This document shows, piece after piece, positions 17,319-25,963 of a DNA stretch of 64,000 nucleotides (positions within the stretch are counted from its first letter, which is position 1; the number at the start of each line of letters is the position of its first letter). This DNA is from Brevibacillus brevis (GTDB taxonomy: Bacteria; Bacillota; Bacilli; Brevibacillales; Brevibacillaceae), in NCBI RefSeq assembly GCF_031583145.1, contig NZ_CP134050.1, positions 1,512,501-1,576,500 on the forward strand, in the 5' to 3' direction. The position numbers were made by a program, and so were the translations under genes. The notes beneath the pieces are model-generated. The model was not told the origin of the DNA. It worked only from the letters and a program-made list of their open reading frames with translations, and made no database searches.

Positions 17319-18085
17319 GTAATCTCAGAGCAGCTTTTCAACAGCGATTGAGCCAGCTTGAAGCGAATCGAACGTCGTGTGGGGTTATTTTGGCAGCTTG
17401 CAGCAATTTCTCGAAAGAAGAGCTGGAAGCGATGCGGAAACATTTTGAGCAGTCAGCCCCTGCAATAACAACCCACTACGCATTCGACGGGACGGGCATC
17501 GTAGGAGTGCTTTTGGAGCAGCAAAAGCTGGGCGATACCCATTTTCACGCCCTTTTGGTCAAAGAGTACCTGCTCGACCGCAGGCTCCTGTCCGGCAGCC
17601 TGCTGATCGCCAGCTTTCCCGACGGCGCACGAGACACAGGCCAGACCCTCATGAAGATGACTCAGGACATCCGGCAACTGGAAAGGCTGGGGGAGATCCA
17701 CATTTATGATCGGGAGCGTGAACAGGCGAGCATCCTGCTCGTCAACCCGGACGAAACCGTCAACGAGTTTTTGAGCATATACCTCCAAAGGAAAGGATAC
17801 CGCGTCATCGTCGCGAGCGACGGAATGGAAGGCGTGCAAAAGTATCAGGAGGTAGGGCCGGACCTGGTCATTACGGACTTGAATCTGCCCGTGATCAACG
17901 GCTACCAGCTGATGGAGCGAATCAAGCACGCAGGGAGTGAGCGTTACAGCAAGATCGTCGTGCTGACTGACAAACGCCTGGAGGAGGACGTTCAAAAATC
18001 ATTCGCGCTGGGGGCGTCCGACTACATTACCAAGCCGTTTTCCCCGGTGGAGCTCGAAGCCAGGGTCAAACGCCTGATTTCCTGA
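17315..18085 (+). CDS. Receiver-domain protein with an uncharacterised N-terminal domain
   Basis: 256 residues. The C-terminal half (about 135-255) is a CheY-like receiver with phospho-acceptor Asp188 in VITDLNLP and conserved Lys240 in YITKPF. The N-terminal 130 residues contain no recognisable DNA-binding domain or GG(D/E)EF motif, although the strand-helix pattern around LLIASFPDGARD vaguely recalls a degenerate nucleotidyl cyclase fold. ATG 17315 overlaps the synthase stop (ATGA), implying coupling. It probably transmits a phosphorylation signal to the polysaccharide machinery by protein contact rather than by transcription. No cognate kinase is adjacent. Confidence 0.8.
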   Translation: MSNLRAAFQQRLSQLEANRTSCGVILAACSNFSKEELEAMRKHFEQSAPAITTHYAFDGTGIVGVLLEQQKLGDTHFHALLVKEYLLDRRLLSGSLLIASFPDGARDTGQTLMKMTQDIRQLERLGEIHIYDREREQASILLVNPDETVNEFLSIYLQRKGYRVIVASDGMEGVQKYQEVGPDLVITDLNLPVINGYQLMERIKHAGSERYSKIVVLTDKRLEEDVQKSFALGASDYITKPFSPVELEARVKRLIS

Positions 18086-18126
18086 CAGTTGATCGAGGCG
18101 ATAGAAAAAAAGGAGTGGAACGAACG

Positions 18127-19488
18127 ATGGGAAGATACGAGGAACTCAAACAAAGCATTCAACTGAAAACAGCGAAGGTCGGCATTATCGGATTGGGCTA
18201 TGTCGGCCTTCCGCTCGCGGTGGAAACACTGAAAGCCGGGTACACGGTGATCGGGATCGACTTGCATGCGGGCAAGGTTGAAAATCTCAAGGCGGGCATC
18301 TCTCACATCCAGGATATTTCCCACGAGACGATCCGGGGCTGCATGGAGAGCGGGCGCTTTTTCCCCACGACGGATTACAACGTGCTCGCCGAGCTGGACG
18401 CGATCAGCATTTGCGTTCCCACTCCGCTCAGCCCCAATCAGGATCCCGATACGTCCTACATCATTCACGTCGTCGAGCAAATCAAGACGCACATGCGCCA
18501 AGGGCTGCTGATCACGCTGGAGAGCACTACGTATCCCGGCACGACAGAGGAATTGATCCAGCAGGAATTCGAAAAGCTCGGCTATGAGGCGGGGGTAGAC
18601 TTCTTTCTCTGCTATTCTCCAGAGCGCGTGGACCCGGGCAACCGGCTGTACACCACCTACAACACGCCGAAAGTCATCGGCGGTACGACGGAAAAATGCC
18701 TGGAGCTGGGCTCGCTCTTGTACGGCAACCTGGTCAAAACAGTCGTACCGGTCACATCGCCGAAAGTGGCGGAGATGTCCAAGCTATTGGAAAACACGTT
18801 TCGCAGCGTCAACATCGCCTTTATGAACGAAATGGCGATGATGTGCGACAGAATGGGCATCAACGTATGGGAAGTCATCAAGGCCGCCTCTACCAAGCCG
18901 TTCGGCTTCATGCCGTTCTATCCGGGGCCGGGAATCGGCGGGCATTGCATTCCGCTGGATCCGATGTACCTGTCGTGGAAGGCCAAAGGCTACCGCTTCC
19001 ACAGCCAATTCATCGAGATCGCCCAATCGATCAACGACAATATGCCTGATTACGTCCTGAACAAGACCGGCCAGGTGCTCAACATCTACGCCAAAGCGAT
19101 CAACAGCTCGCGCATCCTGATCCTGGGCATGGCCTACAAGCCAGACGTGGACGACCTGCGGGAATCCCCCGGACTGGAAATTTACGAGCTGTTCGCCAAA
19201 AGCGGCGCCAAGGTCGACTACTACGATCCGTATGCGCAAAGCTTTGTGGACAAAGAAGGGCGTGTGGTGCATTCCATCGCGGGCGACCTGGAAGCGTTCA
19301 AAGACTATGACTGCATGGTGCTGGTCACCAATCACCGCTGCTTCGACTATCAGCAGCTGGCAGAGCTGGGCGTGGCGATCATTGACACGCGCAACGCCTT
19401 TGACGGCATCGTGAGCAAGAACATCTACAAGCTCGGCAATCCGGTCGCGATTCCCCAGGAAAAGGAAATGGTCAGCCTGCTCGCGTAA
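18127..19488 (+). CDS. UDP-N-acetylglucosamine 6-dehydrogenase-type nucleotide-sugar dehydrogenase
   Basis: 453-residue NAD-dependent dehydrogenase that oxidises the C6 hydroxyl of a UDP-hexose or UDP-HexNAc to the uronate. N-terminal Rossmann motif GLGYVGLPLAVE, catalytic Cys274 in GIGGHCIPLDP, and the C-terminal KPDVDDLRESPGLEIY pattern typical of WbpA/UDP-GlcNAc dehydrogenases rather than short UDP-glucose dehydrogenases. ATG 18127 is preferred over GTG 18115, which is fused to the AAAAAGGAG ribosome binding site. It probably feeds the synthase with UDP-GlcNAc-uronate; UDP-ManNAc cannot be excluded. Confidence 0.87.
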   Translation: MGRYEELKQSIQLKTAKVGIIGLGYVGLPLAVETLKAGYTVIGIDLHAGKVENLKAGISHIQDISHETIRGCMESGRFFPTTDYNVLAELDAISICVPTPLSPNQDPDTSYIIHVVEQIKTHMRQGLLITLESTTYPGTTEELIQQEFEKLGYEAGVDFFLCYSPERVDPGNRLYTTYNTPKVIGGTTEKCLELGSLLYGNLVKTVVPVTSPKVAEMSKLLENTFRSVNIAFMNEMAMMCDRMGINVWEVIKAASTKPFGFMPFYPGPGIGGHCIPLDPMYLSWKAKGYRFHSQFIEIAQSINDNMPDYVLNKTGQVLNIYAKAINSSRILILGMAYKPDVDDLRESPGLEIYELFAKSGAKVDYYDPYAQSFVDKEGRVVHSIAGDLEAFKDYDCMVLVTNHRCFDYQQLAELGVAIIDTRNAFDGIVSKNIYKLGNPVAIPQEKEMVSLLA

Positions 19489-19534
19489 GGGCTGGCTGTT
19501 CATTCGATCGACTGAGCAAGGGAGGACTTCGTAC

Positions 19535-21367
19535 ATGTGTGGAATTATGGGATATATCGGAAACAAGGAAGCCAAGTCTATTCTGATCGACGGACTTCGC
19601 AAGCTGGAATACCGCGGCTACGATTCGGCCGGGATCGCGGTGTGCGACGGATCATCGATCGCCATTTGCAAGGCGAAGGGGCGCATAGACGTATTGGAGC
19701 GGCAAGCAGAGACCACCAGCCTGCCGGGAGCGGTCGGCATCGGCCATACGCGCTGGGCGACCCACGGGCGTCCGTCGGATGAAAACTCTCATCCCCACAA
19801 TGATCAGTCGGGTAAATTTGTGGTCGTGCACAATGGCATCATCGAAAATTACCTGGAGCTGAGGCAAGCCCTGGAAGAGCGAGGAGTCGTATTTACCTCG
19901 CAAACAGACACCGAAGTCATCGTCCATCTGCTGGCGGAAGAGTACGACGGTGATATCGTGTCGGCTGTCCAGCGCGTCACCCGCAAGATTCGCGGGGCGT
20001 ACGCCCTGGGCGTCATGACGGAATACGAACCGGACAAGCTGATTGCCGTCCGGCTCGCCAGCCCGCTGATCGTCGGAGTGGGAAAAGGTGAAAATTTCAT
20101 TGGATCCGACATTCCGGCTGTCCTGGAGCATACACGCGATGTCTACGTCCTGGAAGATGGCGATCTGGCCGTTTTGACGAAAGATTCGGTCACCGTTCTG
20201 GACATCCGGACGAATCAGCAGATCGAGCGCGACCTGATGCGGATCGAGTGGGACAAAGAGCAAGCGGAAAAGGACGGCTTCGACCACTACATGCTGAAAG
20301 AAATTTACGAGCAGCCGCGTGCTTTGCAAAGCACGATGACCGGACGGATCGACGAAGCGGGAGAGCACATTCTGTTGTCCGATCTAAAGCTGACGCCCGA
20401 AGATGTGCGGGGGATCGACAAAATTTACATCGTGGCATGCGGGACAGCCTACCATGCAGGGTTGATCGGCAAGCACGTGATTGAAAGCCTGGCCCACATC
20501 CCCGTGGAAATCGACGTGGCTTCGGAGTTTCGCTACCGTCGTCCCCTTTTCAAAGGAAAGACGCTCACCATCGTCGTCAGCCAGTCCGGCGAAACGGCCG
20601 ATACGCTGGCGGCCCTGCGCGAAGCCAAGCGCCATGGCTCGGCTGTCCTGGCCATTACGAATGTCGTGGGCAGCTCCATCGCCCGGGAGGCCGACCACTT
20701 GCTCACGACGAATGCGGGCCCGGAAATCGCCGTCGCCTCCACCAAGGCATACACGTCCCAGCTCGTTGCCTTTTATCTGCTGGGGCTGTATTTGGCAGAG
20801 GGAAGGGAGACGGTTTCCTCGCAGGAGAGAGCTGCCTTGATCGCAGACCTGCGCAAGCTGCCGGAGCAGGTCGAAGCGATTCTGGCTCATGCCGAAGAGA
20901 TTCACGCATTCGCCCGCTCTATTCAGGACGAGGGGCATCTGTTCTTCATCGGACGCGGCCTTGACTACGCCGTCGCGCTGGAAGGTTCGCTGAAGCTAAA
21001 GGAAATCTCCTACATCCATTCCGAGGCGTATGCTGCCGGGGAGCTCAAGCACGGCACGCTTGCGCTCATCGAAGAGGGGACGCGGGTCATTGCGCTGTCC
21101 ACCCAGGAGCAGCTGCACGAGAAAATGGTCAGCAACATCACAGAGGTGAAGGCGAGGGGAGCGGTCGTTCTCGGCATCGCCCTCGAGGACAACGTGGAGC
21201 TGCACCGCTCGGTCGACGAAGTATGCCTGATCCCGAGCACCCATTCGCTTTTGACCCCGATTTTGAGCGTCATTCCGCTGCAGCTGATCGCTTATTACAC
21301 TTCGGTAGCGTTGGGGAATGACGTGGATCGTCCCCGCAATCTGGCGAAAAGTGTAACAGTCGAGTAG
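19535..21367 (+). CDS. glmS: Glutamine--fructose-6-phosphate aminotransferase (locus-dedicated copy)
   Basis: 610 residues, full family length. N-terminal Ntn-hydrolase glutaminase with catalytic Cys2 (MCGIMGYIG) and two C-terminal SIS domains (IVVSQSGETADTLAALREAK near 350; LFFIGRGLDYAVALEGSLKLKEISYIHSEAY near 470), ending in KSVTVE. It makes glucosamine-6-phosphate for UDP-GlcNAc. Only 46 bases separate it from the dehydrogenase gene, so a glmS ribozyme cannot be present; expression must follow the locus. A housekeeping glmS is expected elsewhere, making this a probable dedicated paralogue. Confidence 0.95.
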   Translation: MCGIMGYIGNKEAKSILIDGLRKLEYRGYDSAGIAVCDGSSIAICKAKGRIDVLERQAETTSLPGAVGIGHTRWATHGRPSDENSHPHNDQSGKFVVVHNGIIENYLELRQALEERGVVFTSQTDTEVIVHLLAEEYDGDIVSAVQRVTRKIRGAYALGVMTEYEPDKLIAVRLASPLIVGVGKGENFIGSDIPAVLEHTRDVYVLEDGDLAVLTKDSVTVLDIRTNQQIERDLMRIEWDKEQAEKDGFDHYMLKEIYEQPRALQSTMTGRIDEAGEHILLSDLKLTPEDVRGIDKIYIVACGTAYHAGLIGKHVIESLAHIPVEIDVASEFRYRRPLFKGKTLTIVVSQSGETADTLAALREAKRHGSAVLAITNVVGSSIAREADHLLTTNAGPEIAVASTKAYTSQLVAFYLLGLYLAEGRETVSSQERAALIADLRKLPEQVEAILAHAEEIHAFARSIQDEGHLFFIGRGLDYAVALEGSLKLKEISYIHSEAYAAGELKHGTLALIEEGTRVIALSTQEQLHEKMVSNITEVKARGAVVLGIALEDNVELHRSVDEVCLIPSTHSLLTPILSVIPLQLIAYYTSVALGNDVDRPRNLAKSVTVE

Positions 21368-21417
21368 CGATGCTCGTCCTTACTCACTAAGAAGATCGAA
21401 ACAGGGAGGATGAGGAC

Positions 21418-21624
21418 ATGAACGCCTCGAAGCGAGAGTTGAATCAGGAAATTTTGCTGGAGATCATGCTCCAGGCCTATCAGCTGGGCGTGCAGAGGAA
21501 GGACATCGACTTGGGAATGATGATTGACACGTTGACTTACGAATTGAAGCCTTACTTCGAACATGAATTCCAGCATCGGCCGTACAGGCGGGCCGAGCTG
21601 GACGGGACGGAGGGAATTGGATGA
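21418..21624 (+). CDS. Small hypothetical protein between glmS and glmU-like gene
   Basis: 68 residues, charged, predicted helical, with no recognisable motif, signal or membrane segment. It is supported as real by AGGGAGGATG ahead of ATG 21418, by the four-base ATGA overlap of its stop with the glmU-like start, and by uninterrupted operon spacing. Function unknown. Confidence 0.65.
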   Translation: MNASKRELNQEILLEIMLQAYQLGVQRKDIDLGMMIDTLTYELKPYFEHEFQHRPYRRAELDGTEGIG

Positions 21625-22712
21625 ATATCTATGCGGTAATACTGGCCGCCGGAAAAGGGACGCGAATGAAATCCAGACTGTACAAGGTCATGCATCCCGT
21701 TTGCGGCAAGACAATGATCGAACACGTTGTAGACGCGGTGGAAGAGCTGTCGCCGCATCAGCTGTTCGTGGTGGTCGGCCATGGCGCCGAAGCCGTCACG
21801 CTCAAGCTGGGCGACCGCGTCCGCTACGCCAGGCAGGACGAGCAGTTGGGAACCGCCCATGCCGTCTGGATGTGCCAGGACGTCTTGGGTGACAGGGAAG
21901 GTGTCACGCTGGTTCTGAACGGCGATACGCCGCTGGTGCAAGGGGAAACGCTTCGCCAGCTGCTGGCCTATCACCGGGAGCGGGAGGCGGCCGCGACCGT
22001 ACTGACCGCAATCGTGGATGACCCGACGGGCTACGGGCGGATTGTCCGCGACGAGAACGGCAACGTCAGACGGATCGTGGAGGAGAAGGATGCGACGCTG
22101 GGACAGAAGAAGGTGTGCGAAATCAGCACAGGCATTTTCTGCTTCGACAACCGCAAGCTGTTTGAAGCCATTCCGCTCGTTTCCAATGAAAATGCCCAAG
22201 GGGAGTACTACCTGCCGGACGTCCTGGCGATCCTTCAGGAACAAGGCTGCCTGATTAGCGCCTACGCCGCGGACAATCCGGACGAAGGCGCGGGAGTGAA
22301 CGACCGCATCCAGCTCGCGCAGCTCGAACAAAAAATGCGGAAACGAATCAATGAGCGCCACATGAAGAACGGCGTGACGATCATTGATCCGGCTTCTACC
22401 TATATAGATGCGGACGTCGCGATCGGCACCGATACGGTGATTTATCCGGGCTCCTATTTGAGCGGACATACCCGGATCGGGGAAGGGTGCGCGATCGGTC
22501 CTCACGCCCATGTACTCGGCAGCGTGATCGAAAACCGAGTGCAGGTGAGCTCGTCGACCGTCGTCGGGAGCAGGATCCCCGAGGGGGCAATCGTCGGTCC
22601 TTACGCCTACATAGGCGGAGAAGGGGACCAGACCAGTCCGCAGGCTGTCTCGCGTCAGTGGCTCGGCGACACGCTGTCGCCGGATGCGGCGCTGACGGGA
22701 GGACGATGCTGA
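21621..22712 (+). CDS. GlmU-like uridylyltransferase lacking the full acetyltransferase domain
   Basis: 363 residues, against about 455 for bifunctional GlmU. The N-terminal nucleotidyltransferase is intact: LAAGKGTRMKS, KVMHPVCGKTMIEHV, QLGTAHAV, LNGDTPLV. After about residue 250 there is a short left-handed beta-helix (IGTDTVIYPGSYLSGHTRIG, IGPHAHVLGSV), but the C-terminal acetyltransferase active-site coils are missing. It should form UDP-GlcNAc from GlcNAc-1-phosphate, with acetylation done elsewhere or by the housekeeping GlmU. It overlaps both neighbouring genes, so it is translationally coupled. Confidence 0.83.
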   Translation: MNIYAVILAAGKGTRMKSRLYKVMHPVCGKTMIEHVVDAVEELSPHQLFVVVGHGAEAVTLKLGDRVRYARQDEQLGTAHAVWMCQDVLGDREGVTLVLNGDTPLVQGETLRQLLAYHREREAAATVLTAIVDDPTGYGRIVRDENGNVRRIVEEKDATLGQKKVCEISTGIFCFDNRKLFEAIPLVSNENAQGEYYLPDVLAILQEQGCLISAYAADNPDEGAGVNDRIQLAQLEQKMRKRINERHMKNGVTIIDPASTYIDADVAIGTDTVIYPGSYLSGHTRIGEGCAIGPHAHVLGSVIENRVQVSSSTVVGSRIPEGAIVGPYAYIGGEGDQTSPQAVSRQWLGDTLSPDAALTGGRC

Positions 22713-23635
22713 CTTTGCGGTGGGCCCGGTCCGGCTTTCACCCGATATGGGGCTGGCTGGCGGGTGCCGTCTGCGTCACGATCGTCGTGCTGCTCTTGCT
22801 CGGCAATCGGCCGTCCCCGGTTCGGGCGACCTGGATTTGGGATGCCCGTCTCATATCCTCGCAAGCGGAGGAAATTGTCAGCTTCGCAAGGCAAAACGAC
22901 ATCAATCTGATTTACCTGCACATCGAGCCCACCCGCGTATCTCCGCAGCAGTATCGGTCCTTTATTCAGGCGGCGAGCCGCGCTTCCGTACGGGTCGAGG
23001 CGTTGGGCGGCGACCCGGGCTGGGCCTTGGCTGCGAACCGGGAGAGCATCGGCGAGCTGGTTGCCTGGGTAAAGGCGTACAACCGGACTGCGGGAGCGGA
23101 CGAGCGATTTTCCGGAATTCATGTGGACATCGAGCCCTATCTCTTACAGGAATGGAAGGAAAACCAGAAGGACGTCGCTTCCGAATGGATGAGAAATATC
23201 GTCTATCTGGTGGCGGAAACGAAAAAGGACTCCGCCCTGTCGGTCAGCGCCGATCTTCCTTTCTGGATCGATTCCGTCACCGTTCCGGACGGTTCGGAAA
23301 AGCTGAGCAACTGGATGCTGGAGAGGCTGGACAGCATCACGCTGATGGCCTACCGGAATCACGCACAAGGACCGAATGGCATTGTCGACATCGTGCAAAA
23401 GATTGTGGCTGATGCCGATACGCTGGGGAAGGGTTCGGTGGTGGTGGGCGTCAACATACTGGAATCCCAGGAGGGCGAAAACGTCAGCTTTCATCAGATG
23501 GGGACGCAAGAGATGGAGAGCGAGCTGGCGATCTTGCAGGAGGAGCTGGGCGACCGCCCTTCTTTTGCAGGCAGCGCCGTCCACGATTATGAAAGCTGGT
23601 TTCATGCGAGCAGGCGAGAGGAGCAACGAAGATGA
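22706..23635 (+). CDS. Exported TIM-barrel-like protein, single-domain paralogue (DIEPY family)
   Basis: 309 residues with an N-terminal membrane/signal segment (about 13-32) and one copy of a domain also found twice in the next gene. Marker motifs in order: ATWIWDARLI, INLIYLHIE, GGDPGWALA, HVDIEPY with Asp141 and Glu143, and ITLMAYRNH near 215. The D-x-E on a strand and the later M-A-Y-R strand recall GH18-like barrels, but I cannot assign a family. ATG 22706 follows GGGAGG and overlaps the glmU-like gene by seven bases. A role in cutting or modifying the exported polymer is inference. Confidence 0.65.
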   Translation: MLTLRWARSGFHPIWGWLAGAVCVTIVVLLLLGNRPSPVRATWIWDARLISSQAEEIVSFARQNDINLIYLHIEPTRVSPQQYRSFIQAASRASVRVEALGGDPGWALAANRESIGELVAWVKAYNRTAGADERFSGIHVDIEPYLLQEWKENQKDVASEWMRNIVYLVAETKKDSALSVSADLPFWIDSVTVPDGSEKLSNWMLERLDSITLMAYRNHAQGPNGIVDIVQKIVADADTLGKGSVVVGVNILESQEGENVSFHQMGTQEMESELAILQEELGDRPSFAGSAVHDYESWFHASRREEQRR

Positions 23636-25320
23636 AAGCCGCGCCAATCTACCTTAGTGTGCTCTGCCTCACGCTCGGTTTTCTGTTCGGCTTTTCCCCA
23701 GCGGAAAAAAAGAGTAAAGCCACATGGATTTGGCAGTCCGAGACGATCGGGGAGGACAAGCAGCACGTTCTGGATTTCTGCAAGCAAAGCGAGATCACGC
23801 TGATTTACTTGCGCGTCGATATGAACAAGCCTTACGACTACTACCGCTCTTTCATTCGGGACGCGGCCGCCCAGGGCATCGAGGTGCATGCTGTGGCCGG
23901 CCATCCGGCTTGGGCTCTGGCAAGCAATCAGCAGCGGATGCTAAAGATCGTGCAATGGGTAAAAAAGTACAACGAAGCTGTTACGTCGGCTGGGGAAAGA
24001 TTCAAGGGCATCCAGTTGGACATCGAGCCTTATCTGCTGCCGCAATGGGAGACGGAGCGGGAGAGGGTCATTCGGGAGTGGCAATCGAACATCAAGGTGT
24101 TCACAGCGGAGCTGCAAAAGGATGGCCAGCTCCATTCCAGCCTCGCGATGCCATTTTGGCTGGATGATATTCCGACGCCAGGCGATCCCTCCGTGCCGCT
24201 TTCCAAATGGCTCATGTCACGCTTCGATACGATCTGCATCATGGCGTACCGCGACAAGCTGGACGGTCCGAACGGGCTCCTGGCACTGGTCGAGCAGGAA
24301 ATGGAGCAGGCGGATGAGCTGGAGCGAAGAGTACTGATCGCTGTCAATTTGAAAGAGCTCGGCGACGACCACGCTTCCTTCGCAGAAGAGGGCGTCGATG
24401 AGATGAACCGGGTGCTGCAGCAATTGCCTGACCGCCTGGCGCAGCACCCGTCCTATGCGGGTCAAGCGGTTCACGACTATCGTCGCTGGAAGGAGGGGGT
24501 GCAAGTGCTGCCGGAAAAACCCGAGCCCGCCACGCTCTATCGCGGCACCTACATCTGGCGTGCCGAGACCCTGGAGACGGAAGGAGACGAAATTCTGTCA
24601 TTCGCCCGCGAGAACGGAGTCAACCTGCTGTACGTGCGAATCGACCGCGAGAGGCCGTTTTCCATGTACCGGGATTTTGTCAGGAAGGCGCAGGGGGAGG
24701 GCATCGAGGTCCATGCGATGGGAGGCCATCCGGTTTGGGCGCTCGCCCCCAGCAAAGGCAAGATTCTGGCTTTGGTCGATTGGGTGAAAGCGTACAACGA
24801 AGAGGCCGCGGCAGCCGAGAAGTTCCGCGGCGTGCACCTGGACATCGAGCCGTATGTCATGCCGCAGTGGAGGGAAAACCGGGAGAGCGTGCTGCGCCAA
24901 TGGATGGGAAATATGCAGGCGTTTATCTCCGAGGCGAAGGCAGGCGGTCTGGAAGCGAGCATCGATATGGCTGCTTGGCTGGACAACACGCCTACGCCGG
25001 GACAGCCGGACACGCCCATTTCCCACTGGATGATTGAACGGCTGGACCACACGACGCTGATGGCGTTTCGCGATCATGCCGACAGCATCGTCGGACTTGT
25101 GGAAAACCAGTTGAAATACGCCGACAGCATCGGGAAAAAGCTGGTCGTCGCCGTAGAGACAAAAGAAAGCCATGAAGGGAAGTTCGTCAGCTTTTATGAA
25201 GAAGGCATGGGCGAGATGAATCGCCAGCTCAAACAGGTGACGGAGCTTCTGAAGGGCTATTCCTCCTACATGGGACAGGCGATCCATGCTTACGAATATT
25301 GGAAGAACGGAAAAGAGTAA
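23632..25320 (+). CDS. Exported protein with tandem duplicated TIM-barrel-like domain (DIEPY family)
   Basis: 562 residues: a signal-like N-terminus (about 5-22) and two homologous domains at about 31-290 and 303-560. Each repeats the markers ATWIWQ/GTYIWR, (L/V)IYLRVD or LLYVRID, AGHPAWAL or GGHPVWAL, QLDIEPY (Asp130, Glu132) or HLDIEPY (Asp404, Glu406), AMPFWLDD or DMAAWLDN, and IMAYRD or LMAFRD. Both copies keep the acidic pair, so both may be catalytic or ligand binding. ATG 23632 overlaps the previous stop by four bases. Catalytic role unproven. Confidence 0.68.
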   Translation: MKAAPIYLSVLCLTLGFLFGFSPAEKKSKATWIWQSETIGEDKQHVLDFCKQSEITLIYLRVDMNKPYDYYRSFIRDAAAQGIEVHAVAGHPAWALASNQQRMLKIVQWVKKYNEAVTSAGERFKGIQLDIEPYLLPQWETERERVIREWQSNIKVFTAELQKDGQLHSSLAMPFWLDDIPTPGDPSVPLSKWLMSRFDTICIMAYRDKLDGPNGLLALVEQEMEQADELERRVLIAVNLKELGDDHASFAEEGVDEMNRVLQQLPDRLAQHPSYAGQAVHDYRRWKEGVQVLPEKPEPATLYRGTYIWRAETLETEGDEILSFARENGVNLLYVRIDRERPFSMYRDFVRKAQGEGIEVHAMGGHPVWALAPSKGKILALVDWVKAYNEEAAAAEKFRGVHLDIEPYVMPQWRENRESVLRQWMGNMQAFISEAKAGGLEASIDMAAWLDNTPTPGQPDTPISHWMIERLDHTTLMAFRDHADSIVGLVENQLKYADSIGKKLVVAVETKESHEGKFVSFYEEGMGEMNRQLKQVTELLKGYSSYMGQAIHAYEYWKNGKE

Positions 25321-25392
25321 GCGACATTCCCGCATGCGCCCCGGTTTCCTGTACAATAGAAGAAAACGAGTGCAAGGAAAGAGGCGAACAGC

Positions 25393-25917
25393 ATGCGGGA
25401 TGTACAGAGCGCACCCAACGGGCTGCCACCGCGCACGCCTGAGATGTTGCATAATATCGTGCGCAAGTTTTACCGGGGCGCTGTCAGTCATTACGATCTG
25501 ATTCAGGCGAAAAAGGCAGAAGCGGCGGCCGCCCGCCAGGAGTGCCGTGCGGGCGGAGACGATGCAGCGCTTAAGCGTGCGCTGCACACGCTGTTCTTGG
25601 AATTCCACTTTTACGTGACCTGCTGGCTGAAGATCGAGCAGGCACTGGTGAGGCTGGCGAGCCAGGATGGCAGGCAGGCCGCCGTGCTGGAGAGGTTTCG
25701 TCCCGAGCTGGAGCGGCATCTCGGCGTGCGCGAACAGCTCGACAAGACGGAGGCCTGCGTCGAGGCGCAGCTAGCACATGGCGGACCGGATTGGCCCTGT
25801 GTTCAACAGGATGAATACTGGTTTGCGGGAATAGCGTTTACGGTGGATGAGTACAGCCTTCAGGCGCTGCACGATTTATACGAGGCGATCCAGCGGGCGA
25901 GGAACGAAGTCGAATGA
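25393..25917 (+). CDS. Hypothetical helical cytosolic protein
   Basis: 174 residues, alpha-helical, rich in Ala, Glu and Arg, with a conserved-looking core (LFLEFHFYVTCWLKIEQAL) and no signal or membrane segment. ATG 25393 follows GGAAAGAGGCG. It is 72 bases beyond the last polysaccharide-locus gene and ends at a strong bidirectional terminator, so it may be the last gene of that locus. Not recognised. Confidence 0.65.
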   Translation: MRDVQSAPNGLPPRTPEMLHNIVRKFYRGAVSHYDLIQAKKAEAAAARQECRAGGDDAALKRALHTLFLEFHFYVTCWLKIEQALVRLASQDGRQAAVLERFRPELERHLGVREQLDKTEACVEAQLAHGGPDWPCVQQDEYWFAGIAFTVDEYSLQALHDLYEAIQRARNEVE

Positions 25918-25958
25918 AAAAAGCGTGGCTGTCGAAGGTAGACAGCCACGCTTTTTTT
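25917..25958. terminator. Bidirectional terminator between the polysaccharide and spore blocks
   Basis: AAAAAAGCGTGGCTGTC (25917-25933) pairs perfectly with GACAGCCACGCTTTTTT (25941-25957). U-runs result in both orientations, so it ends both the plus-strand gene at 25393 and the minus-strand repeat-protein gene. Confidence 0.9.
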
Positions 25959-25963
25959 GGGGT

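Noticed and set aside
19489..19534. Possible glmS ribozyme upstream of glmS
   Set aside because: Only 46 bases separate the genes, far too short for the ribozyme, and no core is visible.
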